Positions 28,725 to 38,388 are shown, counted from the first letter of the stretch. The stretch is 64,000 bases of DNA from Alkalibacillus aidingensis (GCF_014595945.1 NZ_JABXWU010000002.1:62001-126000), one strand, 5' to 3'. Numbers and translations: made by a program. Notes: generated by a model not told the origin, from the sequence alone.

Positions 28725-29972
28725 ATGAGTGATTTACTCAGAGGTGTAGATATGGCAAAGGTAAGTATTACAACAAAAGAGGTTAGCGTTTGGTGCATTA
28801 TTACAATAGCTTCAATCCCATTAATTATGACATTGGGCAACTCAATGCTCATCCCTGTATTACCGGTATTTGAAGAAGAAGTAGGTATTTCGCCTTTTCA
28901 ATCCAGTATGATCATCACCAGTTACTCAGTTTCGGCCATACTACTTATACCAATAGCCGGGTATTTATCCGACCGTTATGGTAGAAAAATGATAATTATA
29001 CCCGGTTTATTGTTTACACTTGCAGGTGGGTTGGTAGCTGGGATTGCTTCCATTCTTACCGAAAATCCATATGGTTGGATTATCATCGGTCGAATTTTGC
29101 AAGGCATTGGTGCTTCCGGTGCCCTTCCAATTATTTTACCGTTAGTTGGTGATTTATATAAAGATGATGCACAAAGAGCAAGTACGTGTTTAGGAATTGT
29201 CGAGACGTCAAACACATTTGGTAAAGTGTTGAGCCCGATCATTGGTGCTGTTTTTGCTGTGATCTTATGGTATTTACCTTTCTTTTCAATTGCTGCATTT
29301 AGTTTAATTTCTCTAATTGCCGTGATGATTTTTATTAAGGTACCAAAAAAGAACGATCAACCTCCTAAATTTAAAGAATTCCTAAAGGAAACAAAAGAAA
29401 TTTTCAAAGTAGAGGGCAAATGGCTTTACACCATTTTTATGATTGGCGCCTATTCGATGTTGATTTTGTTTGGAATTTTATTTTATCTTTCCGATATTCT
29501 TGAAAAACAATACGAGATTGATGGAATACCAAAAGGCGTTCTTCTCGCGTTCCCATTAATCGTACTTTGCTTTGCATCATATTTCACAGGTAAGAAAATC
29601 AAGGATGATCTAAAGTTAATGAAAATTATTATTTTAGGAGCGCTTGGCGTACTTACCATTAGTGTGGTTACAGTTGGTTACACTAGTGATGCATTAGGTC
29701 TTCTATTGGTAGCTTCCAGTGTCAATGGGCTTGCGATTGGCGCACTCTTACCAACTTTAGATGCGATGATTACTGAAAATATTAGCCAAGAAACTCGCGG
29801 GACCATTACGTCATTTTATAGCTCCTCAAGATTTATCGGGGTTGCTGCTGGCCCACCGATTATTTCTCTAATGATGCCGATAGATATAAATATTGCCTAT
29901 ATCTTGGCTGGAGTAATTGGTGGTTTACTCCTAATCGTGGCGTGGCAATGGATTAATCCCGATCAGACATAG
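28725..29972 (+). CDS. Major facilitator superfamily drug:H+ antiporter-type transporter
   Basis: 415 residues, about 12 membrane helices. Motif A GYLSDRYGRKMIIIPG follows helix 2 and the antiporter motif C region is near GIVETSNTFGKVLSPIIG. Likely a multidrug exporter; substrate cannot be told from sequence. The ATG at 28725 follows GAGAGGAAGACA. Stands alone between array G and its own terminator. Confidence 0.85.
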   Translation: MSDLLRGVDMAKVSITTKEVSVWCIITIASIPLIMTLGNSMLIPVLPVFEEEVGISPFQSSMIITSYSVSAILLIPIAGYLSDRYGRKMIIIPGLLFTLAGGLVAGIASILTENPYGWIIIGRILQGIGASGALPIILPLVGDLYKDDAQRASTCLGIVETSNTFGKVLSPIIGAVFAVILWYLPFFSIAAFSLISLIAVMIFIKVPKKNDQPPKFKEFLKETKEIFKVEGKWLYTIFMIGAYSMLILFGILFYLSDILEKQYEIDGIPKGVLLAFPLIVLCFASYFTGKKIKDDLKLMKIIILGALGVLTISVVTVGYTSDALGLLLVASSVNGLAIGALLPTLDAMITENISQETRGTITSFYSSSRFIGVAAGPPIISLMMPIDINIAYILAGVIGGLLLIVAWQWINPDQT

Positions 29973-29980
29973 TATTCAAA

Positions 29981-30037
29981 AAAGCTGCCTCTAAAGTCAA
30001 ACTCATGACTTTGGAGGCAGCTTCTCTTTAATTTTAT
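29981..30037 (+). terminator. Terminator of the MFS gene
   Basis: AAGCTGCCTCTAAAGTCA / TGACTTTGGAGGCAGCTT hairpin followed by CTCTTTAATTTT. Confidence 0.85.
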
Positions 30038-30109
30038 AAAATTTTTTGGACTAGCTCAGGGGTGATTCCCATATAGTTTAAGTGAATGATTTTTTAGGGA
30101 GAGTTTACC

Positions 30110-30379
30110 ATGAGCTTAGATAAATTATTGTTATCAATTATCGTTATTCGTATCATATCTGGTACGATTGAAATTTCGGCTGCATTTTTAATGTTTAAAT
30201 TCAATGATTTATACAAGGCCTTTGTTATTAACAGCTTACTTGCCTTTGTTGGACCAGGGGTGTTACTACTGACAACTTTCATCGGTTTATATGGCCTTGC
30301 TGGGAAAATGTCCCTACTTAAAGCTGTCTTACTTGTTATGGGAATCTTACTGATCATCATTAGTCTAAGGATGAAATAA
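30110..30379 (+). CDS. YqhV-like DUF2619 membrane protein
   Basis: 89 residues with three hydrophobic helices; RIISGTIEISAAFLMFKFND and SLLAFVGPGVLLLTTFIGL resemble B. subtilis YqhV. Function unknown. ATG 30110 follows GGGAGAG. In B. subtilis yqhV sits by spoIIIA; here it stands alone. Confidence 0.75.
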   Translation: MSLDKLLLSIIVIRIISGTIEISAAFLMFKFNDLYKAFVINSLLAFVGPGVLLLTTFIGLYGLAGKMSLLKAVLLVMGILLIIISLRMK

Positions 30380-30384
30380 ATCAC

Positions 30385-31194
30385 TTACAAAGCTATTTGC
30401 CCATCTTGAGAATCAGTCTTTAGCTGCTGATGGATAAATTGAATCGTCAGGTTATTAAATTCGTCAGCCTGATCGACATTACATACATGACCACAATTAT
30501 CAATAACATTCATCTCTGCGAAGGGGTCTGTTTTCACAGCATATTGAACCCCTTTCATAAACACGTGATCCTCAGAGCCAATTAGATAAAGTTTAGGGAT
30601 TTTCTTTTTATTCTTATCTGCTAGTAGCTGGTCGTAGACATTATCCGAGTGAATCAAAAGACCCGCCCAATTAATAAATTCTTTTTGCCCGATTTTTTTC
30701 GCTTCGTTAACGAATAAATTCCGTGAGTGTTGATGATTCCTTTTTGGCATCAAAATTAGGGCAAATAGTGTATATAAAAACATATATGGAACCACGTAGC
30801 GAACCATATAGGCTAACTTAAACAAAAGGTCAGTCCAGAACTGCCATTTAATCACAGCTCCACCCAATGTCATCGAAGAGATTCTCTCAGGTGCTAAGCG
30901 ACTAAGCTCATTCATGACAATTGTACCTAAAGAGATGCCAACGAGGTGAGCTTTACTTATATTAAGATGATCAAGTATCTCCTTGACCTTATCGGCAATT
31001 TTGGTAAACGTATACTTTCCCTTTAAGGATTCACTTTCTCCGTGTCCAGGAAAATTAATAAATAACAAATTAAAGTGCTTTCTAAACTTTTTAATTTGTT
31101 TATGAAATAGAGAATAATTACCCCCTACTCCATGCAGGAATACAACCCATTCCTTACTCGAATCATGTTTGTACATTTTGTAGTCTAATAACAT
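30385..31194 (-). CDS. Alpha/beta hydrolase
   Basis: 269-residue alpha/beta hydrolase: oxyanion region FLHGVGGNYSLF, nucleophile elbow LVGISLGTIV (Ser), acid around GSEDHVFMKG and His in NCGHVCNVDQ. Substrate unknown. The start at 31194 (MLLDYKMYK) has GGGGAGG 6 nt upstream; five earlier codons run through that site. Confidence 0.85.
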   Translation of the reverse strand: MLLDYKMYKHDSSKEWVVFLHGVGGNYSLFHKQIKKFRKHFNLLFINFPGHGESESLKGKYTFTKIADKVKEILDHLNISKAHLVGISLGTIVMNELSRLAPERISSMTLGGAVIKWQFWTDLLFKLAYMVRYVVPYMFLYTLFALILMPKRNHQHSRNLFVNEAKKIGQKEFINWAGLLIHSDNVYDQLLADKNKKKIPKLYLIGSEDHVFMKGVQYAVKTDPFAEMNVIDNCGHVCNVDQADEFNNLTIQFIHQQLKTDSQDGQIAL

Positions 31195-31442
31195 GATGTA
31201 CCTCCCCATCTAAACGATCCCTCTAAAAGAATGTATCATAGCCTTGTCTGAATGTCACCTGTATAAATTTGTCGATTCCTTGAATATCTAGTTATTACCA
31301 TAATTCTGTCATTCATGTATAACTAATTCACTAAGAAACATACTAACAAAAAAAGACAAATGCTACATATTTATATTTTTAGTAGGCCAAGGTAAACACT
31401 ATAGATTAAGACATCAAGAAATCAAAGAGTAGGAGAATGATT

Positions 31443-32204
31443 ATGGAAGAAAAAAAAGAACACATACATGTCATTATTCAACGAAAGGACGACCCTGATT
31501 CAGAGTCATATAAAGAAGAGTTTTTAATCCCCTACCGACCAAGTATGAATATTATTTCTGTCCTAATGGAGATTCGCCAAAATCCGGTTAATAAAGACGG
31601 TGAGCCGACATCCCCCGTTCAATGGGATATGAATTGCTTAGAGGAAGTTTGTGGGGCTTGTTCTATGGTGATTAATGGGAAGGCCCAACAAGCTTGTGCG
31701 ACTTTAGTAGACAAGTTATCACAGCCCATTCGAATTGAACCAATGGAAACATTCCCGGTCGTTAGGGATTTATATATCGAACGTGAGCGAATGTTTGATG
31801 CATTGAAGCGTGTTAAAGCATGGATTCCTATTGACGGAACTTACGACATAGGACCTGGACCACGTATGGCTGAGAATAAACGACAATGGGCATATGAGCT
31901 TTCAAAATGTATGACTTGTGGTGTTTGTTTAGAGGCTTGTCCAAATGTTAATGATCGTTCTGATTTCATGGGGCCTTTTGCCTTTTCACAAGTACAATTG
32001 AAAAACATGCACCCTACTGGTGAAATGAATAGCGAAGAGCGATTAGCATCATTTATGGGAGAAGGTGGACTAGAATGGTGTGGTAACTCCCAAAATTGTG
32101 TCCAGTCATGCCCAAAAGGAATTCCCCTAACCACCTCAATAGCAGCTATTAACCGGAAAGCCACAGTACAATCGTTTAGAAGTTTTTTCGGTGGCAACTA
32201 TTAG
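31443..32204 (+). CDS. sdhB: Succinate dehydrogenase iron-sulfur subunit (SdhB), orphan
   Basis: 253-residue iron-sulfur subunit of succinate dehydrogenase. The 2Fe-2S ligands lie in CLEEVCGACSMVINGKAQQAC, of which the first 16 residues hold three; 4Fe-4S motif CMTCGVCLEACP; 3Fe-4S region WCGNSQNCVQSCPKGIPL. I use ATG 31443, 7 nt after AGGAG; the ATG at 31437 is too close. Unlike sdhCAB it is monocistronic, with its own terminator, and no sdhC or sdhA is in the window. Confidence 0.92.
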   Translation: MEEKKEHIHVIIQRKDDPDSESYKEEFLIPYRPSMNIISVLMEIRQNPVNKDGEPTSPVQWDMNCLEEVCGACSMVINGKAQQACATLVDKLSQPIRIEPMETFPVVRDLYIERERMFDALKRVKAWIPIDGTYDIGPGPRMAENKRQWAYELSKCMTCGVCLEACPNVNDRSDFMGPFAFSQVQLKNMHPTGEMNSEERLASFMGEGGLEWCGNSQNCVQSCPKGIPLTTSIAAINRKATVQSFRSFFGGNY

Positions 32205-32240
32205 AAATTTAGTGGGACTTCCTAAAAAGTCCTTTAATTG

Positions 32241-32294
32241 AACGAAACACCCATCGTGATCATTGAACATCATGATAGGTGTTTCGTTTTTTTT
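32241..32294 (+). terminator. Terminator of sdhB
   Basis: AACGAAACACC / GGTGTTTCGTT hairpin with an inner ATGAT stem, followed by TTTTTTT. Confidence 0.88.
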
Positions 32295-32398
32295 GGTGAT
32301 TTGCATTATAAAAAGGGCCACATTTTCATTAATTACGGGACACGAAATAACTTTTGTAGTATCATGATATTTAAACACAAAATTGGGGGAATTCAAAC

Positions 32399-33460
32399 AT
32401 GGAAAAATTATTGCAAGACTTAGCGAACATTCATGGCCCTTGTGGGTTTGAAGAGGATGTTGCCAAATACATAGCTCATCAATTAAAAGACTCAGTTGAT
32501 TCAGTTGAAGTAGACGGTGCTGGTAATTTAATTGCACGTAAAAAAGGACATCAAGAAGGGCCTACTGTTGTCGTCGCCACTCATATGGACGAAGTCGGCT
32601 TTATCGTTAAAAAGATTGAAGATAATGGTTTAATTCGCTTTGAAAAGTTAGGTGGACACGATGATCGCATCTTACTGTCACAACGTGTGCAAATTAAAAC
32701 AGATCAAGGTTTACGTTCTGGGGTAATTGGCACCATTTCAGCTCATATGAAAAAGTTTGATGATCCGAATAAAGTACGCGCCCATCAACAGCTGTACATT
32801 GACGTGGGTGCTTCATCCAAACAAGAAGTAATTGAACTCGGTATAAATATCGGTGATTCAGTAACTTGGTATCCTTACTTTGAACAACTAACTGAAAATC
32901 GGATTGTTGGTAAGGCATTTGATGATCGTGCGGGTTGTGCCATTCTCATCAAAGCGTTTGAAGAGCTAGATCGTAGTGAGTTTAAAGGTGAATTCGTTGG
33001 TGTCTTCACAGTTCAAGAGGAAGTTGGCTTACGAGGTGCAAGAGTTGCAAGCCATCAACAACATGCTGATGTAGCCATTGCTCTTGATACAACTGCCGTA
33101 AGTGATACAACTGAAGAAATGATGGATCAAACGTTATCATTAGGAGCAGGAACGGGAATTAAAGTACTAGATGCAAGCTTAATTGCTAATCAAAAAATTC
33201 GTAAGCATTTAATCCAGCTTGCTACTCAACAAGAGATTCCGTATCAGCTAGAAGTATTTCCAGGAATCGGAACAGATGCTGGTGAACTAAGCTTAGCCAA
33301 ACAAGGGATTCCTGCCGGGGTGTTATCCATTCCATCTAGGTATGCCCATTCCTCGATTGAAGCGATTGATCTTAATGACTTTAAAGCAACTAAAGATTTA
33401 CTCGTGGCATTTATTAAAAACATGAGACCAGCTGAAAAGTATCAATTCGATATTCATTAA
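32399..33460 (+). CDS. M42 family metallo-aminopeptidase
   Basis: 353-residue M42 peptidase (glutamyl aminopeptidase/YsdC type). Metal and catalytic residues appear in THMDEVGF, GKAFDDRAGC, TVQEEVGLRGA, LDTT and the C-terminal RYAHSSIE. Probably a cytosolic di-metal aminopeptidase. ATG 32399 follows GGGGGAATTCAAAC. Confidence 0.92.
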   Translation: MEKLLQDLANIHGPCGFEEDVAKYIAHQLKDSVDSVEVDGAGNLIARKKGHQEGPTVVVATHMDEVGFIVKKIEDNGLIRFEKLGGHDDRILLSQRVQIKTDQGLRSGVIGTISAHMKKFDDPNKVRAHQQLYIDVGASSKQEVIELGINIGDSVTWYPYFEQLTENRIVGKAFDDRAGCAILIKAFEELDRSEFKGEFVGVFTVQEEVGLRGARVASHQQHADVAIALDTTAVSDTTEEMMDQTLSLGAGTGIKVLDASLIANQKIRKHLIQLATQQEIPYQLEVFPGIGTDAGELSLAKQGIPAGVLSIPSRYAHSSIEAIDLNDFKATKDLLVAFIKNMRPAEKYQFDIH

Positions 33461-33468
33461 GCTCGTAA

Positions 33469-33518
33469 TAAATAGGGGTAGCCATTCACGCGAATGGCTA
33501 CCCCTATTTATTTTATTT
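33469..33518. terminator. Bidirectional terminator
   Basis: Perfect 17-bp hairpin AATAGGGGTAGCCATTC / GAATGGCTACCCCTATT with T-rich tails on both strands, between the convergent M42 peptidase and potassium channel genes. Confidence 0.92.
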
Positions 33519-33534
33519 AGTTACATCTTTCATA

Positions 33535-34548
33535 TCAGCTGATTTTTTGATAGGTCTCTTCGTTACAAATGACATACAATTCTGCATCACTTGGAATCTT
33601 TTCATTTAACCGTCTATTGATATCCAGTTTGGCTCCGTCAGCTATCAGCGTTGCCCCATTGTCTAGTAAGTCGTTAAAGGCATCCTGATAGGTAATCCAC
33701 TGATCTTTTTTAGAAATCTTGTAAAGATCTTCGCCATATTGCCGACTAATTAATTGCGAATATACTTTACTGACCCCCTCATACATCGCTGCACGGACAG
33801 CAATTCTCGATACAGTCTCCTGAGAAAGAATAAACTCGTCTACTTTGACATGAGAAAAGTTTGAGGTGTGTTCTTCCGTTAATACTTCAACAGTCGTATG
33901 TACGCTAGGTGCTAATCGTTCTACAACAATTGCAATTGTCAGCGTTTTAGCATCCCTTAAAGAAGGATCCTGAATGCTTTCATCTGAGAATATGATGACC
34001 GATTTTGCCTCAGAGATATTAGCCTTTTCAAAGGTCTCTTCAGCCGTTACATCGCCCTGAACATAATGAACCCTTTCTTGCGTCATATCAATAGGTGACT
34101 TGTTAAGGGTATCAATAAGCACTACCTCGATGGTAGGATTGGTACTTAATATTTCTTGAATGGCTGCTTCTGTTTTCTTATTCCAACCGACGATAATGAT
34201 ATGGCTCTTCTTCATATAGTTCACTTTTCCTTCCTCCCTTTTTCTCTTAAAAATCGAGAATGCATCGACAATTTTACCGATCACTACACCTAGCAAACCA
34301 ATTCCAACTAAATACATGAATACAGCAAAAAGCTTACCTGCAAATGTGACCGGTGAATAATCACCATACCCTACCGTTGAAAATGTCGTCATCACAAAAT
34401 AAAATGAATTCCATAGGCTCTCAAGATTATCTGATTCTAATAAATAAGCGACAATTGTACAAAACACCACAAAAATGACGGTATAAAGAATTAAGGTCAA
34501 GTTTCTCATCCTAATCAGACTTAGACCTAACTTAAGAAAAAAGTGCAA
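33535..34548 (-). CDS. Potassium channel with RCK (TrkA-N/TrkA-C) domain, YugO-like
   Basis: 337 residues: two membrane helices flanking the selectivity filter STVGYGD (about 55-62), then a cytosolic RCK domain (HIIIVGWNKKTEAAIQEIL) with a TrkA-N Rossmann fold and a C-terminal regulatory part. Domain order matches MthK and B. subtilis YugO. The start is probably TTG 34548, 8 nt after GGGGTGAG. Confidence 0.9.
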   Translation of the reverse strand: MHFFLKLGLSLIRMRNLTLILYTVIFVVFCTIVAYLLESDNLESLWNSFYFVMTTFSTVGYGDYSPVTFAGKLFAVFMYLVGIGLLGVVIGKIVDAFSIFKRKREEGKVNYMKKSHIIIVGWNKKTEAAIQEILSTNPTIEVVLIDTLNKSPIDMTQERVHYVQGDVTAEETFEKANISEAKSVIIFSDESIQDPSLRDAKTLTIAIVVERLAPSVHTTVEVLTEEHTSNFSHVKVDEFILSQETVSRIAVRAAMYEGVSKVYSQLISRQYGEDLYKISKKDQWITYQDAFNDLLDNGATLIADGAKLDINRRLNEKIPSDAELYVICNEETYQKIS

Positions 34549-34760
34549 AGTAACTCACCCCAGTTCATTATCATTTGCTAAAACAAAAATTGGTATTGTA
34601 ACTTTATACAAAATACTGATATCTGTCAATAAAGGTCATTTTATTCAAAAGGACATGATTCAATAGGTTTATGGGAATCATGAAAGGGAAAACATAAATA
34701 GTTCAGTTACCATACTTATATACATAATATACTTTAATTTACTAGTAGTGAGGAGATCTT

Positions 34761-36119
34761 ATGGCTTTAGACATGACTGAAAATGAAATCACATTAGCAA
34801 TTATAAAATCGTTAAAAGAAGGAAAAAAAACGGCATTCCAAGAAATAATCGACCAGTTACAACCTTATGATATGGCTCAGCAATATCATCATCTTCCTGC
34901 TAAACACCGAAACAAGTTCCTCATCTATCTATCGATCGAACAGCTTACAGAGCTGATTCAGGAGCTTGATAATGATGAACAAGTAAATGCCCTACAGAAA
35001 TTAGGCATTGAGAAATCAACTCAAGTCCTTGATTTGATGGAAAATGATGAATTGGCTTCTCTCTTATCAGACTTAGATTCTGAACAAATGGAAGAGCTCC
35101 TTTCAGAAATGAATAAAGAAGAATCAGCAATTGTTAAGAATCTCATGAATTATCCACCTGAAACAGCAGGGCGAATCATGAACAATCGCTATGTTTGGAT
35201 TCCAAAACACTATACGATTCGCGAAGCAGTTGATAAACTGAAGCATTTTGCTGAGTTAGCCGAATACTTAAACTATCTATATGTAATTGATGAACAAAAG
35301 AAATTAGTTGGTGTTGTATCATACAAAGACTTGCTTTTAGCCGATTTACACGATCAAATTGAAGACATTATGTATAGCCGTGTGGTAAAAGCTGATGTTC
35401 ATACAGACCAAGAAGAAGTTGCTAAATTAATTACACGATATGACTTCGTTTCCTTACCAATTGTTGAGGATGATCATAAACTGGTCGGTGTGATCACGGT
35501 TGATGATGTCTTGGATGTTGTGATTCAAGAAGCTAATGAAGACATTGAAAAACTGCATGCTTCCGGTAAGGCGATTGATTTTAACACGAAACCAATAACT
35601 GCCGCTTATCGGAGACTTCCATGGTTGATTTTGTTATTATTTATTGGTCTGATTTCAGGTGGAATCATCAGTGGTTTTGAAGACACGCTTGAAACAGTAG
35701 TGGCATTAGCCTTTTTTATGCCTATGATCGCTGGGATGACAGGTAATACCGGAACTCAATCATTAGCGGTCGTTGTCAGAGGTCTAGTGTCTGAAGACCT
35801 TGATTTTAAACAAGTAGTCAGATTAATTGTTCGTGAGCTTTGGGTAGGAATCATTATCGGGGTGACTTGTGGGATCTTGATATCCATTATAGCTTATATT
35901 TGGCGAGACAGTATGACACTCGGCTTAGTGGTCGGAAGTTCTCTTTTGATCACCCTAATTATTGGGACTTTAGCAGGTACCATTATTCCTTTAATATTAT
36001 ATAAATTTAATATTGATCCCGCCGTTGCATCAGGTCCTCTCATTACCACGATTAATGATATCTTTTCATTACTCATTTACTTTGGAATAGCGACAGCTTT
36101 CATTACACGTCTTATGTGA
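34761..36119 (+). CDS. mgtE: MgtE magnesium transporter
   Basis: 452 residues: N-terminal acidic superhelical domain (about 1-135), CBS pair (about 140-265) and five membrane helices with the signature MPMIAGMTGNTGTQSLAVVVRGL. Mg2+ channel gated by cytosolic Mg2+. RBS GAGGAG. I looked for an M-box riboswitch in the 210-bp leader and did not see its conserved core. Confidence 0.94.
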   Translation: MALDMTENEITLAIIKSLKEGKKTAFQEIIDQLQPYDMAQQYHHLPAKHRNKFLIYLSIEQLTELIQELDNDEQVNALQKLGIEKSTQVLDLMENDELASLLSDLDSEQMEELLSEMNKEESAIVKNLMNYPPETAGRIMNNRYVWIPKHYTIREAVDKLKHFAELAEYLNYLYVIDEQKKLVGVVSYKDLLLADLHDQIEDIMYSRVVKADVHTDQEEVAKLITRYDFVSLPIVEDDHKLVGVITVDDVLDVVIQEANEDIEKLHASGKAIDFNTKPITAAYRRLPWLILLLFIGLISGGIISGFEDTLETVVALAFFMPMIAGMTGNTGTQSLAVVVRGLVSEDLDFKQVVRLIVRELWVGIIIGVTCGILISIIAYIWRDSMTLGLVVGSSLLITLIIGTLAGTIIPLILYKFNIDPAVASGPLITTINDIFSLLIYFGIATAFITRLM

Positions 36120-36123
36120 CCAA

Positions 36124-36163
36124 TAAAGCGTCTGGTTGAATTCTTCTCACCCAGACGCTTTTC
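36124..36163. terminator. Bidirectional terminator of mgtE and the DUF212 gene
   Basis: AAGCGTCTGGGT-like arms (AAGCGTCTGGT / ACCCAGACGCTT) between convergent genes, followed by TTTTCACTACTTTT on the plus strand. Confidence 0.8.
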
Positions 36164-36164
36164 A

Positions 36165-36620
36165 CTACTTTTCTAACTTAGCAGACAAAACTCCTAACAA
36201 ACACCCTAAAAGAGCACCACCAACCACTTCAACTGGCTGATGCCCCAAAAGCTCTTCTAATTCCTTGTCTCTTGCAACAAATTCAAAGCTCGGGAAATCT
36301 CCTGAAAGCTCTTCAAAATGGTCCTCTAAATCATTCACTAATTGAGCGATTTCACCCGTATGACGACGAATTCCCTGTGCATCATACATAACAATGACGC
36401 CGAATATAGCTGCTAGGGCCGTCTCTGTATGGCTAATTCCCTTTCTGGCAGCAAGATATGATGTCAAAGCGGAAACACCTGCTGAGTGGGAGCTAGGCAT
36501 TCCTCCTGTTGTTGCTGCCTGCTTAAGATCCCAGTCACCCGAGACTCTTTTATGTGTGAAAATCTTCAACCCTTGAGCAATACCAATTGCAGAAAGTGCA
36601 GTTACAATTCCTCTATTCAT
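36165..36620 (-). CDS. YuiD-like DUF212 (divergent PAP2-related) membrane protein
   Basis: 151-residue membrane protein of the DUF212 family with GGMPSSHSAGVSAL, a phosphatase-like PSxH core, then GIRRHTGEIAQ and a C-terminal hydrophobic helix. Phosphatase activity is not proven for the family. RBS AAAGGGTGAGAAA. Confidence 0.87.
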   Translation of the reverse strand: MNRGIVTALSAIGIAQGLKIFTHKRVSGDWDLKQAATTGGMPSSHSAGVSALTSYLAARKGISHTETALAAIFGVIVMYDAQGIRRHTGEIAQLVNDLEDHFEELSGDFPSFEFVARDKELEELLGHQPVEVVGGALLGCLLGVLSAKLEK

Positions 36621-36712
36621 TTTCTCACCCTTTATTTTTTTCAGTAAGGAACCCCTACTATGGTGATGCCCTGAGAAAAGTTAAATTATGCAGAGTTAAC
36701 GTAAAAGTAAAT

Positions 36713-36740
36713 ACAAAAAAAGGACGGCAGAACCGTCCTT
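36713..36740 (-). terminator. Terminator of the CueP-like gene
   Basis: AAGGACGG / CCGTCCTT hairpin followed by TTTTTTTG on the minus strand. Confidence 0.88.
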
Positions 36741-36756
36741 GATCAAATCGTCATTA

Positions 36757-37296
36757 TTAAGTTAACTGCATGGTCGTTACGCAGGTGTTATCTCCCTCAA
36801 ATGTGGAAATTTCAGATTCAGTCACTTTTCCATCATGTTCAATCGTAACCTGGTACGTTTGATCGCGTGGTAACCATAAATCAATAAAACCATTTTCTAA
36901 GGAATTCACCTTTTCATCCATGACAACATTTCCATCTTCATCTTCAATAAAAAGATCGAATTCTTCTTCCACTAGTTCGCCTTGGCAGCCAGTTAAGCTG
37001 TGAATTTCACAAGGGTGTGTTGTATCGACATACGGAGCAATTGAAACAAAGAATTCCTCTTCTGGCAATTCATATGCTGTCTCTTTATCATTTTGATCAG
37101 TGACAATCAATTCGTGTGATGTAATCGATGCAGACACATCATCAAAACTACCGTCACTGTAATTATGCACAGTTTCCTTAATATCTTGTCCTTCCAATTC
37201 ATCTAGTATTGTTTCATCTTCCCCAGCATTGTCATTACAGGCTGCTAGCATGACGACCACTAGTAAACCGATGAGGACGAATAATCCTTTTTTCAT
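36757..37296 (-). CDS. CueP-like metal-binding lipoprotein
   Basis: 179 residues; lipobox LAAC with Cys20. The middle motif HPCEIHSLTGCQGEL (about 92-107) and a late Cys (NTCVTTM) resemble the CueP copper-binding family, originally periplasmic in Salmonella. Here it would be anchored to the outer face of the membrane. Very acidic N-terminal spacer. RBS AGGAGTTGAC. Copper handling is inferred from the family only. Confidence 0.78.
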   Translation of the reverse strand: MKKGLFVLIGLLVVVMLAACNDNAGEDETILDELEGQDIKETVHNYSDGSFDDVSASITSHELIVTDQNDKETAYELPEEEFFVSIAPYVDTTHPCEIHSLTGCQGELVEEEFDLFIEDEDGNVVMDEKVNSLENGFIDLWLPRDQTYQVTIEHDGKVTESEISTFEGDNTCVTTMQLT

Positions 37297-37458
37297 GTGT
37301 AGTCAACTCCTACTTTAGCTAAGTTTAAGCAAATTAATTTTACCACATCAGCACAACAAGATGGACAAAGGTCACGAAAGTTTCATAATTTGTTTAAAAA
37401 GAGGCACGGCAGTTTCTGACTTACCCTCTTAACAATCGCTCTGTTACACAACTTCCTC

Positions 37459-37496
37459 AAAAAAAGACAACTCGCCTTATTTGGCGAATTGTCTTT
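37459..37496 (-). terminator. Terminator of the SDR gene
   Basis: AGACAATTCGCC / GGCGAGTTGTCT hairpin followed by TTTTTTTG on the minus strand. Confidence 0.88.
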
Positions 37497-37515
37497 TGAT
37501 ATCTACCTATTTTAT

Positions 37516-38169
37516 CTAGACGGATTCTACAGCTTCTTTAACTGGAGTTGTTCCGGCCACAATTTGAAATTCTTTTCCTATGGTTTTGTTATTCTCTAAC
37601 GTAGCTAAAATGACACGCGCAACATCTTCTCTTGGTATTTCACCCCTATCGACTTTAGAAGCAGCCGTCACTTGCTCTTTTCCTTCATCATTAGTTAATA
37701 ACCCAGGGTGGATGATCGTATAGTCTAAATCGGTATTCTTTAACCATTCATCCGCATAGTGCTTAGCAGCAACATAAGGAGCAAAGGACTCAGGAGCATC
37801 TTGGATCGCTTGACGCGTCGTATCAAACGAACTAATCATAATATAGCGTTTGACACCTGCTTGTTTAGCAGCTTCTATCGTTTTAACGGCACCATCTAGG
37901 TCTACCATAATCGTCTTATCCTTTCCGGTATGTGGCCCAGATCCAGCTGTAAATACGATCGCATCCACGTCTTCTGCTGCTTTGGCAATCGCATCAATAT
38001 TGTCTTGCTCAAGATCAACTAATACCGTCTCTGTTCCTAAGCCTTCAAAAAAGGAAGCCTGCTCCTGTTTGCGAATCATTGCCTTTGCCTCTATACTTTC
38101 ATGATCCCGAATAAATGAAACTAGATGTTTACCAATTTGGCCATTTGCACCAATAACGAGAACCTTCAT
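37516..38169 (-). CDS. NAD(P)-binding atypical SDR (YhfK-like)
   Basis: 217-residue Rossmann protein of the atypical short-chain dehydrogenase group: MKVLVIGANGQIGKHLV at the N-terminus, VFTAGSG and RYIMISSFDT in the core, YVAAKHYADEWLKN (YxxxK). Substrate unknown. Start 38169 chosen for AAAGGATGAATTCA; the open frame extends 44 codons further through the promoter region. Confidence 0.88.
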   Translation of the reverse strand: MKVLVIGANGQIGKHLVSFIRDHESIEAKAMIRKQEQASFFEGLGTETVLVDLEQDNIDAIAKAAEDVDAIVFTAGSGPHTGKDKTIMVDLDGAVKTIEAAKQAGVKRYIMISSFDTTRQAIQDAPESFAPYVAAKHYADEWLKNTDLDYTIIHPGLLTNDEGKEQVTAASKVDRGEIPREDVARVILATLENNKTIGKEFQIVAGTTPVKEAVESV

Positions 38170-38221
38170 TGAATTCATCCTTTCTAAGTAATGAACTAAT
38201 AAACTTTGTTCCTTCACCTTT

Positions 38222-38250
38222 AGTATATTAGTCTTGGTTGACCTAACCAA
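38222..38250 (-). promoter_or_regulatory. SDR promoter with palindromic operator
   Basis: Minus strand: TTGGTT (38245-38250), 17 bp, TATACT (38222-38227). The -35 is one arm of the palindrome TTGGTT-N5-AACCAA (38234-38250), a likely repressor or redox-sensor site. The regulator is not identified. Confidence 0.5.
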
Positions 38251-38343
38251 ACTTGAAGGCTTAAGATTTTTAAGTTGATTCAATATGGGTAAAATCACCA
38301 TGCTTTCTGTGGAAAATTATGCTCACCTTAAGATAAAACATCC

Positions 38344-38388
38344 TAAAAAAGGAACCATAAAGTTTCCAAACGGAAATTTTATGGTTCC
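38344..38388 (-). terminator. Terminator of ssrA
   Basis: GGAACCATAAAATTTCC / GGAAACTTTATGGTTCC hairpin followed by TTTTTT on the minus strand, about 40 bp beyond the tmRNA 3' end. Confidence 0.88.

Noticed and set aside
34549-34760. M-box (Mg2+) riboswitch before mgtE
   Set aside because: I searched the leader for the conserved core and terminator and found neither.
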